Positions 34,753-43,788 of a stretch of DNA of 64,000 bases are shown here, in pieces (position 1 is the first letter of the stretch; the number at the start of each line of letters is the position of its first letter). The stretch is from NCBI GenBank assembly GCA_946499505.1, contig CAMMSL010000003.1:90653-154652 (forward strand), read 5' to 3'. The notes beneath the pieces were generated by a model that was given only the letters and a program-made list of their open reading frames with translations, was not told the origin of the DNA and ran no database searches. The position numbers and the translations under genes are program-made. The DNA is from an uncultured Lachnoclostridium sp. (GTDB taxonomy: Bacteria > Bacillota > Clostridia > Lachnospirales > Lachnospiraceae).

Positions 34753-35472
34753 ATGGATGAAAATGAAAAATACGAAATGATCAGGTGTCCATATTGCCAA
34801 AAAGACGTGACACACATTGAGGGAACAGACTATATATGCCCTTACTGCGGAAAGTCTTTGAAAGATCAGCCAGAAAAAGAATCAAAACTGCAGAAAGTAA
34901 AGCAGTATATTCTCAGGAACAAAGTATTAGTGGCTATTACAGCCTGCCTTGTTATTATTATACTAGGGATGAGTGGTGCTGTATCATCTGCTGTAAATGA
35001 ACAAGAGCTGATGTCAGATCAACTGCTGGAGCAGACAGAACAATATGAAGATTTACAAAGCAAGTCTGATATTTTGTCTGCCCAGTATGACGATTTGACC
35101 GACGCTTATGACACTTTACAGGCTGAAATTGCAAACTATCAGGATCAGCAGGAAACGATAGATACTCTGAATACTCAGCTTACTGAGTTGCGAGAAAAGT
35201 GTGATACTCTTTCAGCAGAAAATGAGGAGCTAAAATCACAAGTATCATCTTTACAGACTAAAGCATCAAGTACATCTTCATCATCAAGCAGCAGTACGAG
35301 TAGTTCCAGCTTAAGTAATGATTCAGGTGGAGGAATGGTGTGGTTGTCTGCAACAGGATCAAAATATCATAGTATTCCGGACTGCGGGAACATGAATCCG
35401 AATACTGCAAGACAGGTATCGAGGTCATCTGCTGAAGCACAGGGGTATGATGCGTGTAGTAAATGTTGGTAG
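34753..35472 (+). CDS. Membrane protein: zinc ribbon, coiled coil and Cys/His metal-binding tail
   Basis: A 239-residue protein. An N-terminal double-CxxC zinc ribbon (CPYCQ, CPYCGKSL) is followed by a single helix (about residues 56-78), a coiled coil with heptads (about 85-170), a poly-Ser linker and a C-terminal motif YHSIPDCGNM...YDACSKCW. That last motif resembles the Ada-like metal-binding module found at the end of many secreted Firmicute proteins. The ribbon should lie inside and the rest outside. The gene is AT-richer than its neighbours and only 12 bases from the next. No function is known. Confidence 0.8.
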   Translation: MDENEKYEMIRCPYCQKDVTHIEGTDYICPYCGKSLKDQPEKESKLQKVKQYILRNKVLVAITACLVIIILGMSGAVSSAVNEQELMSDQLLEQTEQYEDLQSKSDILSAQYDDLTDAYDTLQAEIANYQDQQETIDTLNTQLTELREKCDTLSAENEELKSQVSSLQTKASSTSSSSSSSTSSSSLSNDSGGGMVWLSATGSKYHSIPDCGNMNPNTARQVSRSSAEAQGYDACSKCW

Positions 35473-35484
35473 GGAGGAGACAAA

Positions 35485-36591
35485 ATGCTATTAACAACAG
35501 GCTATAATTTTGACGGGTATAAAATAACAAGTTATTTGAATGTTATATCAGCAGAAGTGGTACTGGGAACAGGTATTTTTAGTTCTTTGGGTTCTCAGTT
35601 CGCAGACCTTACGGGAACAAGAAGTGGATCATATGAAAGAAAGCTGGAAAGCGCAAAGGAAAATGCTTTAAATGAATTAAAAAAGCAAGCAGAATTTTTA
35701 GGTGGAAATGCAATTATCGGAATAGATATTGATTATACTACATTTACGTCTGATATACTTGGAGTTGTTGCAAATGGGACTGCAGTAGTAATTGAACCAG
35801 AGGAGTCAACAGTAAGCAACGAAAAATACATACCTGTATTGTCATATAATACAAAATTACCCTTTAATATTTGTAATGTTGTTTTAAGAGCAGATGATAT
35901 TTTTCAAAATTACAGTGCTGCATTGGAGATTAAAAGTTATAATGATGCAGGAAAAATAAAAGCCATTATATCAGATATAGAGTTTAAAACTATTTTCAAT
36001 GAAAATATAAACTTGAAAGAGTATATTTTTGCAGTCAACCAAAAATATGATGACTTATTATATTCAACTGATTTTATAAAAGTTTCCTGTGATCAATTAC
36101 GTATTGATTTGATTCAAAAGGCATATGTTAAAGTTAAAAAGGTGATTTATTCTGGTGATGAAACAATAATTGATATGGAAGATACTATTGAGCAGAATCA
36201 AATTTCTCAAATACCAGTTAATCAATTAGAAGCATTGAGACAGAATTACGGACGAGATGTCATGTGTAATACGCAGGTTACTGAATATTCATGGATATGC
36301 TATTGTGGAATGGAAAATAGCCGCAGAGTAATTGAATGTGAGAGATGTCATAGGAAAGACAATAGTATAAAAAAATCGACATCATTAGGAGATAGCGTAT
36401 TAAAGGGAAATATAATAGATACGGCTATATCCAAGAAAACCGCAAGAGAAATTTATGAATATGTATCCAGCCTTGATATGAAAGAACTTGAAGATCTTGA
36501 ATATGAGTTAAAGACATTAGTACGAAAAGAATCGCTGTTTGAGGAAAATCAGAAAGAAGAAGCAATAGAAACGATTGTAAGAATGCTATGA
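35485..36591 (+). CDS. YbjQ/UPF0145-domain protein with a zinc-finger
   Basis: A 368-residue soluble protein. The first 105 residues match the YbjQ (UPF0145) fold: TGYNFDGYKITSYLNVISAE, a GS-rich loop, and LGGNAIIGIDIDY. A middle region of about 150 residues is not recognised. Near residue 270, WICYCGMENSRR followed by CERCH is a RanBP2-like zinc finger. YbjQ proteins are pentameric or decameric; fusion to a finger is unusual. Base use is clearly AT-rich (long A/T runs), unlike flanking genes, which suggests transfer together with the previous gene. AGGGAGGAG precedes the ATG. Confidence 0.78.
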   Translation: MLLTTGYNFDGYKITSYLNVISAEVVLGTGIFSSLGSQFADLTGTRSGSYERKLESAKENALNELKKQAEFLGGNAIIGIDIDYTTFTSDILGVVANGTAVVIEPEESTVSNEKYIPVLSYNTKLPFNICNVVLRADDIFQNYSAALEIKSYNDAGKIKAIISDIEFKTIFNENINLKEYIFAVNQKYDDLLYSTDFIKVSCDQLRIDLIQKAYVKVKKVIYSGDETIIDMEDTIEQNQISQIPVNQLEALRQNYGRDVMCNTQVTEYSWICYCGMENSRRVIECERCHRKDNSIKKSTSLGDSVLKGNIIDTAISKKTAREIYEYVSSLDMKELEDLEYELKTLVRKESLFEENQKEEAIETIVRML

Positions 36592-36621
36592 TAGCTCGAT
36601 AAGGTAAAAGGGCAGAAATAA

Positions 36622-36653
36622 AGAAAAAACCGCTGACTATCAGCGGCTTTTTC
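36622..36653. terminator. Bidirectional terminator between YbjQ-type gene and tRNA unit
   Basis: CCGCTGA (36630-36636) and TCAGCGG (36640-36646) form a stem with CTTTTTCTG after it on the plus strand and GTTTTTTCTTT on the minus strand, so it also ends the tmRNA-tRNA transcript. Confidence 0.85.
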
Positions 36654-36656
36654 TGA

Positions 36657-36729
36657 TGGAGTATACGGGATTCGAACCCGTGGCCTCAACAATGCGAATG
36701 TTGCGCGCTCCCAACTGCGCTAATACCCC
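36657..36729 (-). tRNA. tRNA-Ala (anticodon CGC)
   Basis: A complete 73-nt cloverleaf on the minus strand: acceptor GGGGTAT/ATACTCC with one G-T pair, anticodon stem CAACA/TGTTG, loop TTCGCAT giving anticodon CGC, T arm ACGGG-TTCGAAT-CCCGT and discriminator A. CCA is not encoded. It is the last gene of the minus-strand RNA unit. Confidence 0.93.
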
Positions 36730-36744
36730 ATATCTTATTATTTC

Positions 36745-36768
36745 GGGAAACCGGTTCTGCGGTTTCCC
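36745..36768. other. Spacer hairpin between two tRNAs
   Basis: GGGAAACCG and CGGTTTCCC pair with a 5-base loop in the tRNA-Val/tRNA-Ala spacer. There is no T-run, so a processing signal is more likely than a terminator. Confidence 0.5.
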
Positions 36769-36771
36769 CTA

Positions 36772-36844
36772 TGGAAACAACGGGGCTCGAACCCATGACC
36801 TCCCGCTAGTCAGGCGAGCGCTCTCCCAGCTGAGCTATGTTTCC
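36772..36844 (-). tRNA. tRNA-Val (anticodon GAC)
   Basis: A complete 73-nt cloverleaf on the minus strand: acceptor GGAAACA/TGTTTCC, D arm GCTCAGCTGGGAGAGC, anticodon loop CTGACTA giving GAC, T arm ATGGG-TTCGAGC-CCCGT, discriminator A. CCA is not encoded. Confidence 0.95.
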
Positions 36845-36887
36845 ATCTATAACGAACCGCGAAGATGTTCAACTCTTCGCGGTCAAG

Positions 36888-37229
36888 TGGAGCTGGCGGG
36901 AATCGAACCCGCGTCCAAAAACCCATCCCATGTACTTCTACTATCATAGTCCGTTCTTTTACATTCCCTCTGCTGCACGGAAACGAACATCCTTGCAGGT
37001 TCAGTAGCTTCATATTACGCCTGACGGCTCAAAGCTTTGCCGGCATCGTTTCTCACATGTTTGATACCGGATTCCCGATGTGTGAGTGCATCAGGAGCGG
37101 CATGCAGCATTTAGGCTGCAGCTAATTCGTAATTATCGTTAGCGTTTAATTTTAAGTTTGCGATTTGACGCATCGGCCTGCGGATAGCTTCTCCATCTTC
37201 AAGATCCCTGTCGAAACCAGTACAACCCC
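36888..37229 (-). ncRNA. ssrA: Transfer-messenger RNA (tmRNA)
   Basis: A 342-nt tmRNA on the minus strand. The 5' end GGGGTTGTACTGGTTTCGACAGG and the 3' end GGACGCGGGTTCGATTCC-CGCCAGCTCC form the tRNA-like domain with acceptor GGGGTTG/CAGCTCC and discriminator A at 36888. The tag frame starts with GCA after CAAATC and reads ANLKLNANDNYELAAA before TAA, ending in the Ala-rich degron seen by ClpXP-type proteases. It rescues stalled ribosomes. Two tRNA genes follow in the same transcript. Confidence 0.96.
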
Positions 37230-37288
37230 TGGTCATAAGTACAGAGTAATCTGTACGGAAAAAGTGTGCTAACGACCACACAATATAT

Positions 37289-37317
37289 AATATAGGACCG
37301 GCACAGAGAAAAGTCAA
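37289..37317 (-). promoter_or_regulatory. Promoter of the tmRNA-tRNA unit
   Basis: On the minus strand, TTGACT (37312-37317) and TATATT (37289-37294) are spaced by 17 bases. The mature tmRNA 5' end lies about 50 bases downstream, so RNase P processing is expected. From 37318 to 37551 I see no further gene. Confidence 0.85.
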
Positions 37318-37551
37318 GATTACATTTATAAAAAATCATGCGGGCATGCTTTCCTCTCCCGGACATCCCCATGGCTGAACTGTTACAAAAAATTAACATA
37401 CAATAGATATAGAGAACTGGATTTTTTACATAGGATGTGTGATAATATGTTACGTACGGCCAGCCGTACAGTTTCAGATACCTTTCGTCTGTAAGCTGTG
37501 AACGGCATGGCAGAGAAAGACAGAAAAATGCAACAGAAAAGGGGAATATTT

Positions 37552-38373
37552 ATGCCTACAACATACGCACACTATAAATTTGGAAAAGAAGTTATCAGTG
37601 CGCTGCCGCGTCCGCTTCAGAGTTCCATTGAGAATAACAGGGAGTTGTTTGACATCGGCGTTCACGGGCCTGACCTTCTTTTTTATTATAAAGCACTTAT
37701 GAAAAATCCGGTCAACACTCAGGGCTATGAACTGCATGACAAGATGGCTGATGAGTTTTTCAACAATGCAATAGAAGTGATCAAAAAGGCGGAGGATCCT
37801 GCAGCGGCGAGAGCCTATATCTATGGTTTTATCTGCCATTTCGCATTGGACAGCGAGTGTCATCCGTATATTGAAAAGATGATACAGACCAGCGGGCTGA
37901 GCCATTCTGAGATTGAGATGGAGTTTGACCGTCTGCTGCTCAAGGAAGATTACATCAATCCGGTGCGGTATCTGGCCACCGGACATATTCATCCGAACAG
38001 AGAAAACGCTTCTGTGATCGCACCGTTTTTTCATGATGTGACGCCGGAGCTTATAGAGAAGTCTATGCGTTCTATGATCTTCTGCCACAAGGTGCTGCTG
38101 GCTCCGGGAAAGGCGAAGAGAAATCTGATCTTCGGCTGCCTGAAACTGGCAGGACATTATGAGGATAAGCACGGGATGGTTATGAGTCTGGAGCCGAATC
38201 CTGCGTGTAAAGAATACTGCCAGCTCCTGAAACGTCTGTATGCAGGCGCGGTGCCGCTGGCGGCAGGTCTGATCATTCAGTACCAGAAAGCACTGTTTGA
38301 CGGAAAAGAACTTCCGGAACGTTTCCACCGTACATTCGGCGCCGGCGACAAGTGGGAAGAGCTGCGGCTGTAA
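37552..38373 (+). CDS. Zinc-dependent phospholipase C-like protein
   Basis: A 273-residue helical protein. The start MPTTYAHYKFG, HGPDLLFYY, ELHDKMADEFF and YGFICHFALDSECHPYI provide the His and Asp ligands expected in the zinc-dependent phospholipase C fold. There is no signal peptide, which is common in this clostridial subgroup, so a phospholipid substrate is not certain. The ATG at 37552 follows AAAAGGGGAA; an open frame reaches back to 37498 but lacks a good ribosome site. Confidence 0.85.
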   Translation: MPTTYAHYKFGKEVISALPRPLQSSIENNRELFDIGVHGPDLLFYYKALMKNPVNTQGYELHDKMADEFFNNAIEVIKKAEDPAAARAYIYGFICHFALDSECHPYIEKMIQTSGLSHSEIEMEFDRLLLKEDYINPVRYLATGHIHPNRENASVIAPFFHDVTPELIEKSMRSMIFCHKVLLAPGKAKRNLIFGCLKLAGHYEDKHGMVMSLEPNPACKEYCQLLKRLYAGAVPLAAGLIIQYQKALFDGKELPERFHRTFGAGDKWEELRL

Positions 38374-38457
38374 AAACGCAGGCCCGTATATAATGTCGGC
38401 AGGCGGAAGGGCCGATCACAGGGGGATATCCTGAAAAATAAGAAAGGGAAGAGAGAC

Positions 38458-39708
38458 ATGAAATTTAAACTGACTTCACTGGAAAAGAAGTGGGTGCTGT
38501 ACGATGTGGGAAACTCTGCGTTTACCCTGATGGTATCCACGATTTTTCCGATTTATTTTAATGCGCTTGCAGAGAGCGCCGGTATATCGGATGTGGATTA
38601 TCTTGCGTACTGGGGTTATGCTACATCTATCTGTACACTGATCATAGCGATCCTCGGGCCGACACTTGGTGCAATCGCCGATACAAAGAACTTTAAAAAG
38701 ATTATCTTTTCCGCCGCAATGGGCGTAGGAGTTTTCGGGTGTATTGTGCTGGGCTTTCTGTCCTCGTGGCTCTGGTTTCTGGTTATATTTGTCCTTGCGA
38801 AGACCGGATATTCGGCCAGTCTTGTGTTCTATGACGCCATGCTGACGGACGTTACCGAACCGGACCGCATGGATTCTGTCTCTTCCCACGGATACGCATG
38901 GGGATATATCGGAAGCTGTATTCCCTTTGTGATCTGTCTTGTGATCGTTCTGGGCGGCGGAAATGTGGGACTGAGCACACAAGCTTCCATGATCCTTGCT
39001 TTTATTATTACAGCAGTCTGGTGGCTGGGGTCATCTGTGCCGCTTCTGCGCTCCTACCGGCAGAAGTATTTCTCCGAGGCAGGAGAACATGTGGTGATAA
39101 ACAGCTTCAAGCGTCTGGGCAGGACATTTATCGAGCTGACGAAGCAGAAACATATCTTTGTATTCCTGCTGGCGTTCTTCTTCTATATTGACGGCGTTTA
39201 TACAGTGATCGATATGGCGACGGCTTACGGACAGGCACTGGGACTGGACAGCACAGGTCTGCTCCTTGCTCTGCTGGTAACGCAGATCGTTGCGTTCCCG
39301 TGTGTCCTTATTTTCAGCAGACTTGTGAAGAAGATAAGCTCTGAGACGATCATCACGATCTGTATTGCTGCTTACTTCTGTATTGCGGTCTACGCATACT
39401 GGCTGGACACACAGTTTGACTTCTGGCTGCTGGCAGTACTGGTAGGCATGTTTCAGGGAACAATACAGGCGCTGTCCCGTTCTTATTTTGCCAAGATCAT
39501 CCCGGCGGAGAAGTCTGGAGAGTTTTTCGGGATCTATGATATTTGCGGAAAAGGAGCTTCAGTTATCGGTACGGCTCTGGTATCAGTTTTAAGTCAGTTG
39601 ACTGGAAGCATCAATATCGGTGTGAGCGCGCTGTCGGTTATGTTCCTGATCGGACTTGTACTGTTCCGGTTTTCTGCAAAGCTGAATATAGAACATAAAA
39701 AAGTGTGA
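38458..39708 (+). CDS. MFS transporter, UMF1 (Atg22-like) family
   Basis: A 416-residue permease with about 12 helices. The N-terminus LEKKWVLYDVGNSAFTLMV and the SYFAKIIPAEKSGEFFGIYD region are characteristic of the UMF1/Atg22 family, which in yeast exports amino acids from the vacuole; bacterial substrates are mostly unknown. GGAAGAGAG precedes the ATG. The gene is 84 bases after the phospholipase-like gene and may be co-transcribed. Confidence 0.88.
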   Translation: MKFKLTSLEKKWVLYDVGNSAFTLMVSTIFPIYFNALAESAGISDVDYLAYWGYATSICTLIIAILGPTLGAIADTKNFKKIIFSAAMGVGVFGCIVLGFLSSWLWFLVIFVLAKTGYSASLVFYDAMLTDVTEPDRMDSVSSHGYAWGYIGSCIPFVICLVIVLGGGNVGLSTQASMILAFIITAVWWLGSSVPLLRSYRQKYFSEAGEHVVINSFKRLGRTFIELTKQKHIFVFLLAFFFYIDGVYTVIDMATAYGQALGLDSTGLLLALLVTQIVAFPCVLIFSRLVKKISSETIITICIAAYFCIAVYAYWLDTQFDFWLLAVLVGMFQGTIQALSRSYFAKIIPAEKSGEFFGIYDICGKGASVIGTALVSVLSQLTGSINIGVSALSVMFLIGLVLFRFSAKLNIEHKKV

Positions 39709-39755
39709 AAATAATCTGAAATTACTGGAAAATTCTCAACTTTGCGAGAGTTCCA

Positions 39756-39902
39756 TGTTATAATTAAATACAGATGATGTTGGGAGATAAGCCCCAGCTG
39801 TGATGCCTGCAGATTTAATTCTTTTTATCATGGCATCATATAATTTAACAGAGCGGATACATGAAAAGTATCCGCTTTGATTTTCATAGGAGCAGTACAT
39901 AT
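39756..39902 (+). promoter_or_regulatory. Extended -10 promoter and structured leader of the MacB-type operon
   Basis: TGTTATAAT (39756-39764) is an extended -10 element with a poor -35. The leader of about 130 bases holds GTGATGCC pairing with GGCATCAT (39800-39838 region), a GGGAGATAAGCCCC short stem, and then a strong hairpin ending in T-rich sequence (39852-39884) directly before the ribosome site. The layout suggests attenuation. No known riboswitch class is recognised. Confidence 0.5.
39852..39884 (+). terminator. Leader terminator-like hairpin before the ABC operon
   Basis: AGCGGATAC (39852-39860) and GTATCCGCT (39868-39876) form a perfect 9-bp stem with a 7-base loop followed by TTGATTTT. 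The ABC gene starts only 26 bases later. Confidence 0.65.
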
Positions 39903-40607
39903 ATGAAAGATTTTGTCAAATTGCAGGATATTACAAAGATTTATAAGATGGGAGAGGTCGAGATCCGGGCTGCTGACAATATCAGTTTTTCCATTGATAA
40001 GGGCGAGTTTGTCGTTATCGTCGGACCCAGCGGTGCAGGCAAGACGACTGTGCTCAACATTCTCGGCGGGATGGATACGGCCACGAGCGGAACGCTTCTT
40101 GTAGACGGGGAGGAGATCACTGCATACAATTCCAGACGGCTGACCGAATACAGACGGGAGGATATCGGTTTTGTGTTCCAGTTCTACAATCTGGTACCGA
40201 ATCTGACGGCTCTTGAAAATGTGGAGCTCGCCCTTCAGATCTGCAGGGATCCGCTGGATGCCAGAGAGGTAATGGAGGAAGTAGGTCTGGGAGACAGACT
40301 GAATAACTTCCCCGCCCAGTTATCCGGCGGCGAACAGCAGAGAGTTTCGATCGCAAGGGCTCTGGCGAAAAATCCCAAACTGCTCCTCTGTGACGAGCCG
40401 ACAGGTGCTCTTGACTATAATACAGGTAAGGCAATCCTGAAACTTCTGCAGAATATGTGCCGGGAGCGCGGGATGACTGTGATCGTGATCACGCATAATC
40501 AGGCGATCGCTCCGATGGCCGACCGGCTGATACATATTAAGAACGGACAGGTTTCGCGGATGGAACTCAATGAGCATCCGATGTCCATCGATGATATAGA
40601 ATGGTAG
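39903..40607 (+). CDS. ABC transporter ATPase, MacB/LolD type
   Basis: About 234 residues: Walker [10 protein letters not shown], a MacB-type Q-loop [20 protein letters not shown], signature [15 protein letters not shown], Walker [13 protein letters not shown] and His switch VITHNQ. The ATG at 39903 follows AGGAG; an in-frame ATG at 39861 lies inside the leader hairpin and is rejected. It pairs with the FtsX-type permease 11 bases downstream. Such pairs act in peptide export or resistance or drive periplasmic machines. Confidence 0.92.
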   Translation: MKDFVKLQDITKIYKMGEVEIRAADNISFSIDKGEFVVIVGPSGAGKTTVLNILGGMDTATSGTLLVDGEEITAYNSRRLTEYRREDIGFVFQFYNLVPNLTALENVELALQICRDPLDAREVMEEVGLGDRLNNFPAQLSGGEQQRVSIARALAKNPKLLLCDEPTGALDYNTGKAILKLLQNMCRERGMTVIVITHNQAIAPMADRLIHIKNGQVSRMELNEHPMSIDDIEW

Positions 40608-40618
40608 GGTAACGGCAG

Positions 40619-43600
40619 ATGAAGAAAAAAGCGTTGAGAAAAGACTTTTATATGGAGATAAGGCGCAGTACCGGGCGCTTTATGTCCATTTTTTTCATCG
40701 TTGCGATCGGGTGTGCATTCTTCTCCGGGATCAGGGCATCAGAGCCGGATATGCGTTATTCAGGGGACGCTTATTTCGATAACAGGAATATGATGGACAT
40801 CGAGGTGATCAGCACTCTCGGGCTTACAGATGATGACCTGCAGGCGATCGAAGATGTGGACGGAATAGAGGCCGCGGAAGGCGGTTATTCTGTCGACGTG
40901 CTGAGTTCGGAAGGAGATAATCAGATTGCGGTACATGTCATGTCTCTTCTGCCGTCTATGAATCAGGTACAGCTGGAGGACGGAAGACTTCCGGAAGCGG
41001 AAGACGAATGCGCCGTTGATGTGGATTATCTGAATGAGAGCAGCCTTAAGATCGGAGATAAGATCACGCTTTCAAGCGGCAGCGACGATGAGATTACAGA
41101 TACACTGAAGACAGATACATTTACGATCACGGGTGCTGTGAGCAGTCCCAATTATATTTCTTTCCAGAGAGGGAGCACGACCATCGGCAATGGAAGTGTG
41201 ACAGCGTTTATTGTAGTTCCGGAGAAAAGCTTTGCGCTGGACGTGTATACGGAGATCTATGCACAGGTGGACGGAGCGAAGGAAATGACCGCTTTTACGG
41301 ACGAGTATGACGACCGTGTTCAGGAAGTGATAGATAAGATAGAAGAAATTAAAGATGAGCGGGAGCAGATCCGCTATGATGAGATTGTGGATGAAGCCAA
41401 TGAAGCTCTCGAGGATGCACGGCAGCAGGTAACGGACGCAGAAAAAGAACTGGAGGATGGCAAAGCAGAGGCGCAGGCGGAACTTGCGGACGCGCGGCAG
41501 CAGCTGGAGGACGCTCAGGCAGAAGTAGACAGCGGGCGTCAGGAACTCGAATCGTCGAAGCAGCAGCTGGAATCTTCCCGGCAGCAGCTGAAGGACAGCC
41601 AGGCTCAGGTGGATCAGGGGCAGGAGGAACTGAATGCCAATATTGATGCCCTGAATGGACAGATCGATGAACTGAACGCGGCGAAAGAACAGTACAATGC
41701 CCTTGCGGCCAGCGGCGCCACGGATGATGTGACAATGGCTACACTGAATGCAATGTATGAGGAGATACAGAAAGGTGAGTCTGCGGTTGCGCAGGCACAG
41801 GCCCAGATTGATGCCGCCAAGGCAGAACTGGAATCCGGCCAGCAGCAGATCAACAGCGGCTGGGATCAGATCACGCAGGGTGAACAGAAGATATCCGATT
41901 CTGAGGCACAGCTTGCAGATGCGGAAGCTGAGATCGCAGACGGCTGGGAAGAATATTACGAAGGAGAAGCTGAGGCAGAACAGGAGATCGCGGACGGTGA
42001 GCAGAAGATCGCAGACGCGAAGGAAGAGCTTGCGGATGCGGAAGCCGAGATCAATGATCTTGAGAAGCCGGAGTGGTACATATATGACAGATCAAATCTG
42101 CCGGATTATACCGGATATGGCGAAAATGCAGACCGCATGCGGGCGATAGGAGAAGTGTTCCCGGCTATCTTCTTCCTTGTGGCGGCTTTGATCAGCCTGA
42201 CGACTATGACCCGTATGGTAGAAGAGCAGAGGACGCTGATCGGAACGCTTAAGGCGCTCGGTTATGAGAAACATTCCATAGCCGGAAAATATCTTGGCTA
42301 TGCGCTTCTGGCAACAGTGTCAGGCAGTGTAGTGGGAATCCTTTTCGGAGAGAAAGTATTTCCGTACATTATCATCAATGCATACGGTATCATGTATCAG
42401 CATATGCACGACATTGTTATACCGTATAATCTGGGATACGGACTGGGCGCGGCGGCAGCGGCGCTGGCGAGCACACTCCTGGCGACAATCCTTTCCTGCT
42501 ACAAAGAACTGAGAGAGCAGGCGGCGGAGCTGATGCGTCCTCCGACTCCGAAACAGGGGCAGCGAGTGCTGCTCGAGCGTGCGGCGTTTATCTGGAAACG
42601 GCTGAATTTTTCGTGGAAAGCAACCATCCGTAATCTTGTCCGCTATAAGAAACGCCTGTTTATGACGATCTTCGGCATCGGCGGGTGTATGGCTCTCATG
42701 CTTGTAGGATTCGGTCTGAAAGATTCTATATTTGCCATCGTGGATATCCAGTACGGAGAGATCCAGCTCTACGACGGTAATATTATCCTGACAGACGATG
42801 CTACAGATGAGGAGAAAAACAATATCCTTACAGAGCTCGATAAAGACAGTGCCATGACAGGTTCTACGGAGGGGCTGCTGACACAGATCTCCGTGGGAAA
42901 CGGAGATGAATGGCATGACGTCTATCTGGATGTGCCGAAGGATGTGGAAGAGTTCTCGGAATTTGTTGTACTCCAGGACCGTGTGACGAATGAAAAATAT
43001 GAGCTCGATGATTCGGGGGCTGTCCTTACAGAGAAGATGGCTAAAGAACTGGATGTGAAACCGGGCGATACGATTACGATCCGCGATGAGGACAGAGGAG
43101 ATCTTAAGGTAGAAATCAGTGCTGTCTGTGAAAATTACATGGGGCATTATCTGTATATGACGCCGGCATATTATGAGAAAGTGTACGGGGAAACTCCGGA
43201 CTACAATTCGATTTTTTATAAAACTGCTGACCGGATTACAGAAGAGGCAGAACGCATCGGCGAAGAGGCTCTTGCAATGCCGGGAACTCTTAGTATCAGC
43301 TATACGACAGATCTGAGAGAACAGGTGGACAATATGCTGGGTGCGCTGGACGAAGTAATAGTGGTGCTTATCATATCGGCGGGAATGCTGGCGTTCGTGG
43401 TACTCTACAACCTGAACAATATCAATATTACAGAACGTCAGAGAGAGCTTGCCACGCTGAAGGTGCTGGGATTCTATAACGGCGAGGTGGCGATGTATGT
43501 GTACAGAGAGAACATTGTCCTGACAATCCTCGGAGCCATCTTCGGAATCATCCTCGGAAAGATCCTGCACGGGTTCATTATCGTGACGGTGGAGATTGAG

Positions 43601-43747
43601 TCAGTCATGTTCGGGCGGAATATTGATCTGAGCAGTTTTGTCTACGGTTTTCTGCTGACACTCCTGTTCTCCCTGCTGGTAAACGGAGCGATGTATTTCA
43701 AGCTTAAGAAGATCAATATGGTGGAGTCGCTGAAGAGTGTGGAATAA
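40619..43747 (+). CDS. FtsX-type ABC permease with long extracellular coiled coil
   Basis: A 1042-residue permease. One N-terminal helix (about 22-40), a MacB-like periplasmic part (about 50-235), a coiled coil of about 240 residues rich in Gln, Glu and Ala (about 240-485, with repeats of the type DAEAEIADG), then FtsX cassettes at about 515-625 and 925-1040. The coiled coil reaches outside the cell and could bridge to the wall or a partner protein, as in clostridial VEX or PcsB-linked systems. It forms an operon with the preceding ATPase and ends before a bidirectional terminator. Confidence 0.9.
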   Translation: MKKKALRKDFYMEIRRSTGRFMSIFFIVAIGCAFFSGIRASEPDMRYSGDAYFDNRNMMDIEVISTLGLTDDDLQAIEDVDGIEAAEGGYSVDVLSSEGDNQIAVHVMSLLPSMNQVQLEDGRLPEAEDECAVDVDYLNESSLKIGDKITLSSGSDDEITDTLKTDTFTITGAVSSPNYISFQRGSTTIGNGSVTAFIVVPEKSFALDVYTEIYAQVDGAKEMTAFTDEYDDRVQEVIDKIEEIKDEREQIRYDEIVDEANEALEDARQQVTDAEKELEDGKAEAQAELADARQQLEDAQAEVDSGRQELESSKQQLESSRQQLKDSQAQVDQGQEELNANIDALNGQIDELNAAKEQYNALAASGATDDVTMATLNAMYEEIQKGESAVAQAQAQIDAAKAELESGQQQINSGWDQITQGEQKISDSEAQLADAEAEIADGWEEYYEGEAEAEQEIADGEQKIADAKEELADAEAEINDLEKPEWYIYDRSNLPDYTGYGENADRMRAIGEVFPAIFFLVAALISLTTMTRMVEEQRTLIGTLKALGYEKHSIAGKYLGYALLATVSGSVVGILFGEKVFPYIIINAYGIMYQHMHDIVIPYNLGYGLGAAAAALASTLLATILSCYKELREQAAELMRPPTPKQGQRVLLERAAFIWKRLNFSWKATIRNLVRYKKRLFMTIFGIGGCMALMLVGFGLKDSIFAIVDIQYGEIQLYDGNIILTDDATDEEKNNILTELDKDSAMTGSTEGLLTQISVGNGDEWHDVYLDVPKDVEEFSEFVVLQDRVTNEKYELDDSGAVLTEKMAKELDVKPGDTITIRDEDRGDLKVEISAVCENYMGHYLYMTPAYYEKVYGETPDYNSIFYKTADRITEEAERIGEEALAMPGTLSISYTTDLREQVDNMLGALDEVIVVLIISAGMLAFVVLYNLNNINITERQRELATLKVLGFYNGEVAMYVYRENIVLTILGAIFGIILGKILHGFIIVTVEIESVMFGRNIDLSSFVYGFLLTLLFSLLVNGAMYFKLKKINMVESLKSVE

Positions 43748-43749
43748 AA

Positions 43750-43783
43750 ATGAGCAGCAGAACAAAGAAATTCTGCTGCTCAT
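43750..43783. terminator. Bidirectional terminator
   Basis: ATGAGCAGCAGAA (43750-43762) and TTCTGCTGCTCAT (43771-43783) form a perfect 13-bp stem between the convergent permease and AEC genes. Confidence 0.75.
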
Positions 43784-43788
43784 ATGGT

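Noticed and set aside
36656-36949. Open frame reading MEYTGFEPVAS and similar.
   Set aside because: It is the antisense translation of the tRNA-Ala, tRNA-Val and tmRNA 3' end, a well-known annotation artefact.
37474-38328. Minus-strand open frame opposite the phospholipase C-like gene.
   Set aside because: Shadow frame; the plus-strand frame shows a recognisable family and ribosome site.
42320-43570. Long minus-strand open frame opposite the FtsX-type permease.
   Set aside because: Shadow of the coding strand; Cys/His-rich composition and no ribosome site.
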